Source: Euryarchaeota archaeon Ods04
Lineage (GTDB): Archaea > Halobacteriota > Halobacteria > Halobacteriales > Halorutilaceae
Assembly: GCA_028751055.1 (NCBI GenBank)
Contig: JAQZDD010000052.1
Location: 1-6,956 of the forward strand
Length of the DNA stretch: 6,956 nucleotides
Reading direction: 5' to 3'
The notes beneath the pieces were generated by a model, which saw only the letters and a list, made by a program, of their open reading frames with translations, did no database searches and was not told the origin of the DNA. How positions within the stretch are numbered: position 1 is the first letter of the stretch; each line of letters opens with the position of its first letter. The position numbers were made by a program, and so were the translations under genes. Positions 1 to 5,200 of the stretch are shown here, piece after piece.

Positions 1-478
1 ACATCGCCATCTCGTTTTCGCAGTCGGGACACGTCAGCAAGATACCGTCGGCGGTAATTTCGACCTCGTGGTACTCCGCGCCGCACTCACCGCACGGGAA
101 GAGGGTGCGCGTCTCGCCCTGTTCCTGCGGCGCGCCGAGTGCGAGCGCGCGTATCCTTTCGTCGCCCTCGTTCTTGCCTTCCTGATACTCGCCGGGAGCG
201 AAACGCACTGCCTCGTTCTCTCCGACCTCGAGATCGTCGTCACGCGTCTCAAACGTCGCCGTGCCCTCGATGATGAAGAAGACCTCCTCCTGGTCCATGT
301 GGGTGTGCATCCCGCCCGAGAACGACTCGCCGGGTTCGAGTTCGAAGTAGTTCATCGAGAAGTCGGCGAGGTCTAGCGCGTCTGTCATGAGCTTACGTAC
401 GTCGGACGAACGCGAGTGGTTTTCGAGGCTTTCTACGGATGCTTTCTCCATGCGCGTCTTTTCGTCGTCGTCTTCCAT
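1..478 (-). CDS. Cupin-domain protein with C-terminal zinc ribbon (3' end cut by window edge)
   Basis: The visible 159 residues have no stop before the window edge, so the C-terminus is missing. A single small cupin barrel covers about residues 40-120. Its first metal-binding motif is GGMHTHMDQEE, with candidate ligands His58, His60 and Glu64. In the second motif (FAPGEYQEG, 93-101) the usual His is replaced by Gln99, so the metal site is probably altered. After the barrel comes a zinc-ribbon pattern: Cys129-x2-Cys132 and Cys150-x2-Cys153. The fold predicts a soluble cytoplasmic protein that binds a metal or small molecule; substrate is unknown. The start at 478 is the longest ATG. A second ATG at 451 begins MEKASVESLE, which resembles the usual start of haloarchaeal relatives as I recall them. 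A weak GTAAA element 29 nt upstream of 478 slightly favours the longer form. The gene lies 40 nt downstream of a same-strand membrane protein, so it may be the end of an operon. Confidence 0.85.
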   Translation of the reverse strand, partial: MEDDDEKTRMEKASVESLENHSRSSDVRKLMTDALDLADFSMNYFELEPGESFSGGMHTHMDQEEVFFIIEGTATFETRDDDLEVGENEAVRFAPGEYQEGKNEGDERIRALALGAPQEQGETRTLFPCGECGAEYHEVEITADGILLTCPDCENEMAM

Positions 479-518
479 AAAACTGACGCGGAAGCCAGTC
501 GTCGTTTACGCCCTCGTC

Positions 519-767
519 TTACGAATCGCCGTCCGAGGCTTCTCCGTGGTTACCGAGAACGAAGACCGCGACCATCAGAAGCCCTATGACGAACAGCATC
601 GCGCCCGTGAGTTCGGGCGTGATACTGACCGAGACGAGACGGAGAGAGAACTCCAAGTAACCGAACAGTCCCGCTAAGAGGAGGACGATACCGATTACGG
701 CGACGACAGCCCAGAATACCGCGCCGCCGGCTTCCTGCTCCTCTAGTTCTTCTTCGTCGCGTGGCAT
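519..767 (-). CDS. Small two-helix membrane protein of unknown function
   Basis: This 82-residue protein has an acidic N-terminus (MPRDEEELEEQEAGG), a hydrophobic helix at about residues 16-37, a short polar loop of about 15 residues, a second helix at about 53-71 and a short acidic tail. It should sit in the cytoplasmic membrane as a hairpin. I do not recognise a family and assign no function; small two-helix proteins of this kind are common in haloarchaea. A GTG at 791 in the same frame would add an Arg/Lys-rich octapeptide, but the ATG at 767 gives the typical acidic haloarchaeal N-terminus and is preferred. No clear Shine-Dalgarno or TATA element precedes either start. The gene begins 58 nt after the stop of the Rossmann oxidoreductase on the same strand and ends 40 nt before the cupin gene, so co-transcription is plausible. 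Confidence 0.72.
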   Translation of the reverse strand: MPRDEEELEEQEAGGAVFWAVVAVIGIVLLLAGLFGYLEFSLRLVSVSITPELTGAMLFVIGLLMVAVFVLGNHGEASDGDS

Positions 768-825
768 CCGTCGTCTCTTCGCGCGCCGCACGCCTCAGTC
801 TTTCGTTGCTGTCCGCGAGAGACAC

Positions 826-1944
826 TCAGAACCCTTCTTTCGTCGCCCAGTCTCCGTCCACCTTCTCGTGGAACGTCACCTCGCGCTCGCCGACATCGTT
901 CAGGAAGCCTGCGGCTTCGAAAGCTTCCTCGGGTGGATGAGCACCTGCCTCGACTTCGTCCACGTCCCCGGCTATCCGTTGCGCGCCTACCGAAGCCGCG
1001 CACCCCGTCAGGACTCGCATACGTCCCGTCGCGGCGTACTCTACTGCGTGCTCGCCGTCATCTCCGTCTTCTCCGTCGTCCGTTACGCGTACGCGCACCG
1101 CGCTCTCCTGCTTCCCACCGACCTCGAAAAGTCCCTCGACTGCGTGGACGTACCTCGCCATCCTGTCCTTGCGCGAACGCGTCGAGACGAGACCGGCGCG
1201 CGAGACAGCGCGTACCAGTGAGTTCTGCCATCCCGGGACGAGCGCGCCGTGCACACGGACGTTTTTGGCACCCGTCGAAGCCGGAAGCGTGACCGACTCG
1301 GGATGTCCGCTCGCGTACGTCTTCACGTCGCCGAAGCCCGGCACGTCGACCTTCTCGGCACCGCTTCCTGCGCGCACCTCGACGCGTTCGCCGTCGACGT
1401 ACTGGGGCACCTTGCCTGACGCCGTGTGGAAGACGTGCGCCACGACTGCGACGCCCTCAGCGTCCGCCGCCGAACCTATCCAGTCGACCTCGACAGAACC
1501 GACCTCCGCGCCCTCGGAGACGAGACGGTCGACGGCGTCCGCGACGAGAAGGTTCGAGATACCGGGTGTCCAGCCGCATCCTACGACCGCGCTCACGTCG
1601 CGTTCCTCGGCTTTGTCGGAGAGTGCGAGTTCGTCCTCGGTCGCGTCGTGGTCGTCGCATACGTCGACGTAGTCGACGCCCGCGTCTATCGCCGTCTCCA
1701 GAGCGGGCACACCGAGCGCGTAGAACGGTCCCGCCGTTCCGACAGCAACGTCCACGCCGAGCGACGCCAGACGTTCGCCCGCGTCGTCGGCAGTTACGTC
1801 GAGTGCGGCGGTCTCGTCGGCGTCCATGTCCATGACGGCTTCTTCCTTCAGGTCGCACGCGACGACATCGATGCCCGACTTCTTCAGGTCGTCTACGACG
1901 CCTCTTCCTATGTCGCCGCCCGCTCCTATCACAGCTACATTCAT
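826..1944 (-). CDS. Saccharopine-dehydrogenase-family NAD(P)-binding oxidoreductase
   Basis: The 372-residue protein begins with a Rossmann nucleotide-binding motif, VAVIGAGGDIG (3-13), followed by an acidic residue after the second strand (ACDLKEE, 29-35). The segment AGPFYALGVPALETAIDAGV (71-90) followed by YVDVCDD (92-98), and the later GCGWTPGISN (122-131), are typical of the saccharopine dehydrogenase / carboxynorspermidine dehydrogenase superfamily (COG1748 type). The length fits single-domain family members. The enzyme should be cytoplasmic and oxidise or reduce a C-N bond or related group; the substrate cannot be read from sequence, and a lysine-pathway role should not be assumed. An Asp/Glu/Gly-rich insert at 288-299 looks like a halophilic surface loop. 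The ATG at 1944 was chosen over one 48 nt upstream because it puts the Rossmann motif at the N-terminus and has a TATA element 26-27 nt before it. It is divergent from the aminotransferase. Confidence 0.88.
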   Translation of the reverse strand: MNVAVIGAGGDIGRGVVDDLKKSGIDVVACDLKEEAVMDMDADETAALDVTADDAGERLASLGVDVAVGTAGPFYALGVPALETAIDAGVDYVDVCDDHDATEDELALSDKAEERDVSAVVGCGWTPGISNLLVADAVDRLVSEGAEVGSVEVDWIGSAADAEGVAVVAHVFHTASGKVPQYVDGERVEVRAGSGAEKVDVPGFGDVKTYASGHPESVTLPASTGAKNVRVHGALVPGWQNSLVRAVSRAGLVSTRSRKDRMARYVHAVEGLFEVGGKQESAVRVRVTDDGEDGDDGEHAVEYAATGRMRVLTGCAASVGAQRIAGDVDEVEAGAHPPEEAFEAAGFLNDVGEREVTFHEKVDGDWATKEGF

Positions 1945-1967
1945 ACACGGCACGTTGTGGGCATACC

Positions 1968-1973
1968 GTATAA
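1968..1973 (-). promoter_or_regulatory. TATA-like box for the saccharopine-dehydrogenase-like gene
   Basis: On the minus strand this reads TTATAC, centred 26-27 nt upstream of the ATG at 1944. Archaeal TATA boxes sit about 26-27 nt before the transcription start, so the mRNA is predicted to begin at or next to the start codon and be leaderless. It also supports 1944 over the upstream in-frame ATG at 1992. Confidence 0.6.
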
Positions 1974-1997
1974 CTTCTGCCACGATAATCAATCAAG

Positions 1998-2004
1998 TTT
2001 TTAT
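1998..2004 (+). promoter_or_regulatory. TATA-like box for the aminotransferase gene
   Basis: TTTTTAT lies in an AT-rich patch and is centred 26 nt upstream of the ATG at 2027, again predicting a leaderless mRNA. This box and the opposing one at 1968-1973 are only about 30 nt apart, so the two divergent promoters may interfere with each other or answer to one regulator. Confidence 0.62.
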
Positions 2005-2026
2005 CCCGTCCCCGTATACGACTCCT

Positions 2027-3205
2027 ATGGACGAACCGAACGTAGGTGAACTGAAGCCCCCGGAACGTGTACTTCTAGGTCCCGGTCCGAGCAACGTACA
2101 TCCGCGTGTCTTGGGCGCGATGAACACGACGATAGTGGGTCATCTCGACCCTTACTTCGTTGACATGATGGACGAGGTGCAGGAACTCCTGCGTTACGTA
2201 TTCAGAACCGACAACGAATGGACTCTGCCCGTCAGCGGGACGGGTTCGGCTTCGATGGAAGCCGCCATCTCCAATCTCGTCGAACCCGGAGACGTTGTGC
2301 TCGTGCCGACCAACGGCTACTTCGGGTCGCGTATGGAGAGCATGGCGAGTCGCGCGGGCGGTGAAATCGTGCGCGTCGACGCGCCTTGGGGCGAACCCCT
2401 CGACGCGGTGGACGTGCAGGAAGCCTTCAACGAGTACCAGCCCGACATATTCGGCTTCGTGCACGCCGAGACGAGCACAGGAACGTTACAGCCGAACGTC
2501 TCCGAACTCGTCGACATAGCGCATTCGCACGACGCACTCACTATTGCGGACACCGTCACGTCGCTCGGCGGCGTCGAACTACGTATAGACGACTGGGGCG
2601 TCGACGTCTCCTACTCGGCGGCGCAGAAATGCATCTCGTGCCCGCCGGGCGCGTCGCCTCTGACGCTCAACGACCGCGCGATGAACAAGATTCTGACGCG
2701 CGAGACCGAACCGCGTTGCTGGTATCTCGACCTAGCAGAACTCGAAGACTACTGGGGCGACGACCGGTCGTACCACCATACTGCTCCCGTCGCAAACATC
2801 TTCGGTCTCCGCGAGGCGTTGCGTATCGTAGTCGAGGAAGGCATCGAGAATCGGTGGGAACGCCATCTCCGTGTCTCGGGCGCGCTCAAGGAAGGCATAG
2901 AGGCGATGGGCTTAGAGATGAACTCGCGCGACGACGCGTGGCTCCCGACGCTCAACGCTGTAAGGGTGCCCGAAGGAATCGACGACGACACCATCCTGCG
3001 GCGTCTCGTCGAGGACTACAACATCGAGATATCCGCCGGACTCGGCGATTTGGAGGGTGAAATCCTGCGTATCGGCTGTATGGGGCACTCGGCGCGCGCG
3101 CACAACGTACTCTACCTTGTCGACGCGCTCGGCGACATCTTAGAAGACGAGGGCGCGGATGTCAACCCCGGTGACGCCGTCGCGGCTGTGAGCGACGCGT
3201 TGTAA
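2027..3205 (+). CDS. Class V PLP aminotransferase (alanine-glyoxylate / serine-pyruvate type)
   Basis: This 392-residue protein has the full fold type I, class V signature. In order: LLGPGPSNVHPRV (16-28) near the N-terminus; SGTGSASMEA (70-79), the phosphate-binding loop; HAETSTG (146-152); IADTVTSLGG (173-182), where Asp175 should pair with the PLP ring nitrogen; SAAQK (197-201), with Lys201 the likely Schiff-base lysine; and ILRIGCMG (346-353), where Arg348 is the probable substrate-carboxylate ligand. Length and motif order match alanine-glyoxylate/serine-glyoxylate/serine-pyruvate aminotransferases, so it probably moves an amino group between a small amino acid and glyoxylate or pyruvate in the cytoplasm. 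The exact donor and acceptor are not deducible. The ATG at 2027 was chosen because upstream in-frame sequence runs antisense through the neighbouring gene and because of the TATA box 26 nt before it. Its stop codon directly abuts that of the opposing toxin gene. Confidence 0.92.
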   Translation: MDEPNVGELKPPERVLLGPGPSNVHPRVLGAMNTTIVGHLDPYFVDMMDEVQELLRYVFRTDNEWTLPVSGTGSASMEAAISNLVEPGDVVLVPTNGYFGSRMESMASRAGGEIVRVDAPWGEPLDAVDVQEAFNEYQPDIFGFVHAETSTGTLQPNVSELVDIAHSHDALTIADTVTSLGGVELRIDDWGVDVSYSAAQKCISCPPGASPLTLNDRAMNKILTRETEPRCWYLDLAELEDYWGDDRSYHHTAPVANIFGLREALRIVVEEGIENRWERHLRVSGALKEGIEAMGLEMNSRDDAWLPTLNAVRVPEGIDDDTILRRLVEDYNIEISAGLGDLEGEILRIGCMGHSARAHNVLYLVDALGDILEDEGADVNPGDAVAAVSDAL

Positions 3206-3619
3206 CTATTCATTGAGACGGTTCAGTAGTTCGTGAGTCTTCCAGACCGTTACCTCGTCTTGCTCTTCGAAGTCTGTGTCATCGGTCCAGATGTCTACGT
3301 CAAGATGCAGAGCAAGCGCGAGGAAAGGTACGTCGTCAGGGTCGGTGTCACCGATGAGCCGTGAGGCTAGCTCAAGTTCGTCTTCGAACACCTCTCTCGG
3401 AACTACCTCCGTGTCTCTGAACAGAATGTTTAGGAGAAGTTTCAACTGTCCCTCGGAAAGATTAGATTTCTCCGTGATTTCGCCGCGGTTGTTGTCCAAC
3501 TCGGTAAAGAAGAACTCGGGTGCATAGAGACTCGTCTCGTCGCTCAGAATCAGTTCACGTGTTTTACCTCCGGCTATCAGAGCGGAGAAGACGATGTTAG
3601 TGTCACATACGAGTTTCAT
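3206..3619 (-). CDS. PIN-domain toxin of a VapBC-like type II toxin-antitoxin system
   Basis: The 137-residue protein is a complete PIN domain. It starts KLVCDTNIVFSAL, with Asp6 and Asn8 in the first acidic motif; Glu40 follows in the FFFTELD segment; Asp95/Asp96 lie in DPDDVPFLALAL (93-104); and Asp113, Asp114 and Asp116 lie in WTDDTDF (111-117). These acidic residues form the Mg2+-dependent ribonuclease site of the family. The pattern resembles the PIN_2 subgroup as I remember it. It is predicted to cleave RNA and stop growth when not bound by its antitoxin; the RNA target is unknown. Its ATG overlaps the antitoxin stop (ATGA, 3616-3619) and no Shine-Dalgarno is visible, which suggests translational coupling. 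Parts of the gene are more AT-rich than its neighbours (for example 3421-3480, about 38% GC by hand count), consistent with but not proof of horizontal transfer. Confidence 0.88.
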   Translation of the reverse strand: MKLVCDTNIVFSALIAGGKTRELILSDETSLYAPEFFFTELDNNRGEITEKSNLSEGQLKLLLNILFRDTEVVPREVFEDELELASRLIGDTDPDDVPFLALALHLDVDIWTDDTDFEEQDEVTVWKTHELLNRLNE

Positions 3620-3843
3620 TCGTCGCCACGGTAGCGTTCTGCGATATCCTTCTTCACATCTTCGCTGAGTTTGACCGCGTCTTCCTCGGAAAGCTCGCTC
3701 TGCGAAGCTATCTCCTCAGCAACCTCAAGACGGTAGAGGTACTCCCTCATAGACTGACGCGCGACCTCGCTCCAGTTGATTTCGGGGTGTTCGTCGAGCG
3801 AGCGTTTCAGGTCGTCCGGAACCCGGATTGTCATGTTAGGCAT
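3616..3843 (-). CDS. Ribbon-helix-helix antitoxin (VapB-like), partner of the PIN toxin
   Basis: The 75-residue protein opens with MPNMTIRVPDDLKRSLDEHP, a beta strand and first helix typical of ribbon-helix-helix (MetJ/Arc/CopG) DNA-binding proteins, followed by INWSEVARQSMREYL (22-36), the second helix. Residues 40-75 are a charged helical tail (SELSEEDAVKLSEDVKKDIAERY) that should wrap around and neutralise the toxin. As in other type II systems, the N-terminal domain would dimerise, bind the operator and repress the operon. A GAGGT Shine-Dalgarno-like site 6 nt before the ATG at 3843 selects this start over the ATG at 3834. The gene comes first in the operon and overlaps the toxin by 4 nt. 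Two inverted repeats lie directly upstream. Identification rests on the fold pattern plus the adjacent PIN gene. Confidence 0.87.
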   Translation of the reverse strand: MPNMTIRVPDDLKRSLDEHPEINWSEVARQSMREYLYRLEVAEEIASQSELSEEDAVKLSEDVKKDIAERYRGDE

Positions 3844-3849
3844 GTCAAG

Positions 3850-3854
3850 ACCTC
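3850..3854 (-). promoter_or_regulatory. Shine-Dalgarno site of the antitoxin gene
   Basis: The minus strand reads GAGGT followed by 6 nt and then ATG. It complements the CCUCC core of archaeal 16S rRNA except at its first base. It is the only well-placed ribosome binding site I see here; other first genes look leaderless. It implies a short leader of about 13 nt, consistent with a TATA box near 3882. Confidence 0.5.
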
Positions 3855-3874
3855 GTGCGTGTATTTACACGCAC
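3855..3874. promoter_or_regulatory. Perfect inverted repeat, probable antitoxin operator
   Basis: GTGCGTGTATTTACACGCAC has 9-bp perfect arms around a TT centre. It lies 12 bp before the antitoxin start codon and covers the predicted transcription start near 3856. Ribbon-helix-helix antitoxins bind such palindromes as dimers of dimers. Its right half shares CGCAC with a second inverted repeat. A terminator is unlikely because the repeat lies between promoter and gene. Confidence 0.65.
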
Positions 3875-3905
3875 AGGCATTTAAATCCTAAAGTTTGCCT
3901 GTGCG
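3870..3905. promoter_or_regulatory. Second inverted repeat framing the antitoxin TATA box
   Basis: The left arm CGCACAGGCA (3870-3879) and right arm TGCCTGTGCG (3896-3905) are perfect 10-bp reverse complements separated by 16 bp. The spacer holds the TATA-like TTTAAA at 3880-3885. The left arm overlaps the last 5 bp of the first palindrome, giving three GTGCG/CGCAC half-sites across about 50 bp. Protein bound here should block access of TBP and TFB. This is a sequence observation; function is inferred. Confidence 0.6.
3880..3885 (-). promoter_or_regulatory. TATA-like box for the toxin-antitoxin operon
   Basis: TTTAAA, inside the 8-bp palindrome ATTTAAAT (3879-3886), is centred about 39 nt upstream of the antitoxin ATG. 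That places the transcription start near 3856 and leaves room for the Shine-Dalgarno site. Being self-complementary, it could also direct plus-strand transcription. Confidence 0.5.
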
Positions 3906-3906
3906 G

Positions 3907-3922
3907 TGACCGCCGTTGACCG
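3907..3922 (+). repeat. Two TGACCG hexamers spaced 10 bp apart
   Basis: TGACCG occurs at 3907-3912 and 3917-3922, one helical turn apart, ending 4 bp before the ATTTAAC element of the downstream small gene. The phasing suits a transcription factor binding one face of the DNA next to the TATA box, but a hexamer pair can arise by chance. Confidence 0.3.
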
Positions 3923-3926
3923 TTCG

Positions 3927-3933
3927 ATTTAAC
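3927..3933 (+). promoter_or_regulatory. TATA-like box for the 46-residue membrane protein gene
   Basis: ATTTAAC is centred 27 nt upstream of the ATG at 3957, the same geometry seen at other starts in the window. This is the main reason to treat the tiny downstream reading frame as a real, leaderless gene. Confidence 0.5.
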
Positions 3934-3956
3934 TTGTCTCGTCCCTCAGAACGACC

Positions 3957-4097
3957 ATGGTAGACGTAGAGGAGTTCAAGCACGACTCGTGGAAGACGAT
4001 AATAGCGACAGCCGTCTCTTACGGCGTACTTCTCGCCGTCATGACGGTTCTGCTGTTCGGCGTGCCGTACGTCCTCTTCCGTTTCGTTCTTGGGTAG
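3957..4097 (+). CDS. 46-residue single-helix membrane protein, unknown function
   Basis: The frame encodes 46 residues: a charged N-terminus (MVDVEEFKHDSWK), one long hydrophobic stretch from about residue 14 to 40 (IIATAVSYGVLLAVM, then TVLLFGVPYVLF) and a short end with Arg42. One transmembrane helix with the N-terminus facing the cytoplasm is the simplest reading. The composition resembles small haloarchaeal membrane proteins, but I cannot name a family. Codon use is like that of the neighbours, and a TATA-like element sits 27 nt upstream. It lies between the toxin-antitoxin promoter and the convergent dehydrogenase gene, whose stop is 12 nt away. It is too short for common gene-length cutoffs and could be missed. 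A role linked to the toxin-antitoxin pair is not supported beyond adjacency. Confidence 0.65.
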   Translation: MVDVEEFKHDSWKTIIATAVSYGVLLAVMTVLLFGVPYVLFRFVLG

Positions 4098-4109
4098 GTT
4101 CTCCGCTTC

Positions 4110-5144
4110 TCACTCCTCGTCGTCAGGCACCAGAACCACCTTCCCGAAGCCGTCTCTTTCTTCGAGCATCCTGTGACCTTCAGCGGCGTCGCTCATCGGT
4201 AACGTCTCACGTATACGCGGTTCGAACACGCCGTCCCAGACGAGCGACAGGACATCGTCGACCTCGCCGCGTGTCGCCATCGTCGAACCCAAGACGGTTA
4301 GCTGGTTCCAGAAGATTCTGTTTACGTCTGTCGTGGCGTCGCCGCCCGTCGTCGCGCCGCACGTCACTAGTCTTCCGCCCTTTGCGAGGGAGGCGAGGGA
4401 GTCGCGCCACGTCTCCTTGCCGACATGGTCGACGACGACATCGACACCTCGTCCATCGGTTGCGTCGCGGACGGCGTCGGCGAAGTTCTCGTCAGTGTAG
4501 TCGAAGACCTCCTTCGCGCCGAGAGAGCGCGCCGCCTTCGCCTTGTTTTCGTCGCCTGCCGTCGCGTAGACAGTCGCACCGGCGTGCCGCGCTATCTGTA
4601 CGCACGCGTGTCCCACGCCGCCCGACGCTCCGAGTACGAGAACGTTCTCGCCCTGCCGTACCTCGGCGCGTGTTACGAGCATACGCCACGCCGTACCGAA
4701 GACGAGCGGCGCGGCGGCGGCGCGTTCCCACGGGACGCCCTCAGGGACGGTCACAAGATTGTCGGCGGGTACGGAGACACGTTCGGCGTGGACGCCCTCA
4801 ACGTGTTCGCCTAAGAGATGGTAGTTTACACACAGAGGTTCGTCGCCGTTCCGGCAGAACTCGCAGTCGCCGCACGCCGTTCCCGCCCAGACAGCGACGC
4901 GGTCGCCCTCCTCAAACTTCGTTCCGCCGCCTTCGACGACGACACCCGCGGCGTCGCTTCCGGGAACGTGGGGCATATCGAGATCCAGACCGGGAAGCCC
5001 TCTGCGTGTCCAGACGTCTAAGTGGTTCAAAGACGCCGCCTTCACGTCGACGAGTACCTCGCCGTTGTCCCGTGTCGGCTCTTCGCGTTCCGCGTACTCG
5101 ATTACGTCGCGTCCTCCGTGTCCTGTGAACTGAACTGCGCGCAT
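4110..5144 (-). CDS. Medium-chain NAD(P)-dependent dehydrogenase (zinc-ADH / quinone-reductase-like)
   Basis: The 344-residue protein has a GroES-like catalytic domain (about 1-150, plus the C-terminal part) and a Rossmann cofactor domain (about 150-290) with LGASGGVGHACVQIA (171-185). Cys91, Cys94, Cys97 and Cys105 in CGDCEFCRNGDEPLC form the classic structural-zinc lobe. The catalytic-zinc ligands of true alcohol dehydrogenases appear absent: the usual Cys segment is ASLNHLDVW (37-45) and the usual GHE motif is replaced by PGSDAAG (61-67). This suggests an NAD(P)H-dependent reductase of quinones, enones or similar carbonyls rather than a zinc alcohol dehydrogenase; the substrate is unknown. 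It should be cytoplasmic. The ATG at 5144 starts the conserved MRAVQF and has a TATA-like element 26 nt upstream; the open frame further upstream only runs antiparallel to codons of the preceding gene in another frame. It is convergent with the 46-residue membrane gene. Confidence 0.9.
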   Translation of the reverse strand: MRAVQFTGHGGRDVIEYAEREEPTRDNGEVLVDVKAASLNHLDVWTRRGLPGLDLDMPHVPGSDAAGVVVEGGGTKFEEGDRVAVWAGTACGDCEFCRNGDEPLCVNYHLLGEHVEGVHAERVSVPADNLVTVPEGVPWERAAAAPLVFGTAWRMLVTRAEVRQGENVLVLGASGGVGHACVQIARHAGATVYATAGDENKAKAARSLGAKEVFDYTDENFADAVRDATDGRGVDVVVDHVGKETWRDSLASLAKGGRLVTCGATTGGDATTDVNRIFWNQLTVLGSTMATRGEVDDVLSLVWDGVFEPRIRETLPMSDAAEGHRMLEERDGFGKVVLVPDDEE

Positions 5145-5166
5145 ACACCGAACGTGTCCCTCCTGA

Positions 5167-5173
5167 CTAATAG
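5167..5173 (-). promoter_or_regulatory. TATA-like box for the dehydrogenase gene
   Basis: The minus strand reads CTATTAG, centred 26 nt upstream of the ATG at 5144 and within the 56-nt gap after the four-helix membrane protein gene. The dehydrogenase therefore probably has its own leaderless transcript even though the upstream gene is on the same strand. A GGAGGG at 5158-5163 lies too far from the ATG (13 nt) to be a good Shine-Dalgarno site. Confidence 0.5.
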
Positions 5174-5200
5174 ATGTGTCTCCGTCGCTCGTACGCGCCC

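Noticed and set aside
1826..2026. Upstream 67-codon extension of the aminotransferase frame
   Set aside because: It runs antisense into the divergent gene and across both promoters; family members start close to the GPGPS motif, matching the ATG at 2027.
1426..2049. Plus-strand open frame of 207 codons opposite the saccharopine-dehydrogenase-like gene
   Set aside because: It lies antisense to a gene with clear Rossmann and family motifs, spans the divergent promoter region, and has no recognisable motif.
3855..3874. Inverted repeat read as a transcription terminator hairpin
   Set aside because: It lies between a TATA box and the antitoxin start codon, has no T-run, and has only a 2-nt loop; an operator explains it better.
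3206..3905. Toxin-antitoxin pair as part of a larger mobile element or defence island
   Set aside because: No integrase, transposase, attachment repeats or other defence genes are visible on either side; flanking genes look like ordinary metabolism and membrane proteins.
3989..5128. Long plus-strand open frame of 379 codons opposite the dehydrogenase gene
   Set aside because: The product is extremely Arg/Ser/Pro-rich with no domain, runs antisense to a clear dehydrogenase, and is the kind of frame that GC-rich coding DNA yields on its opposite strand.
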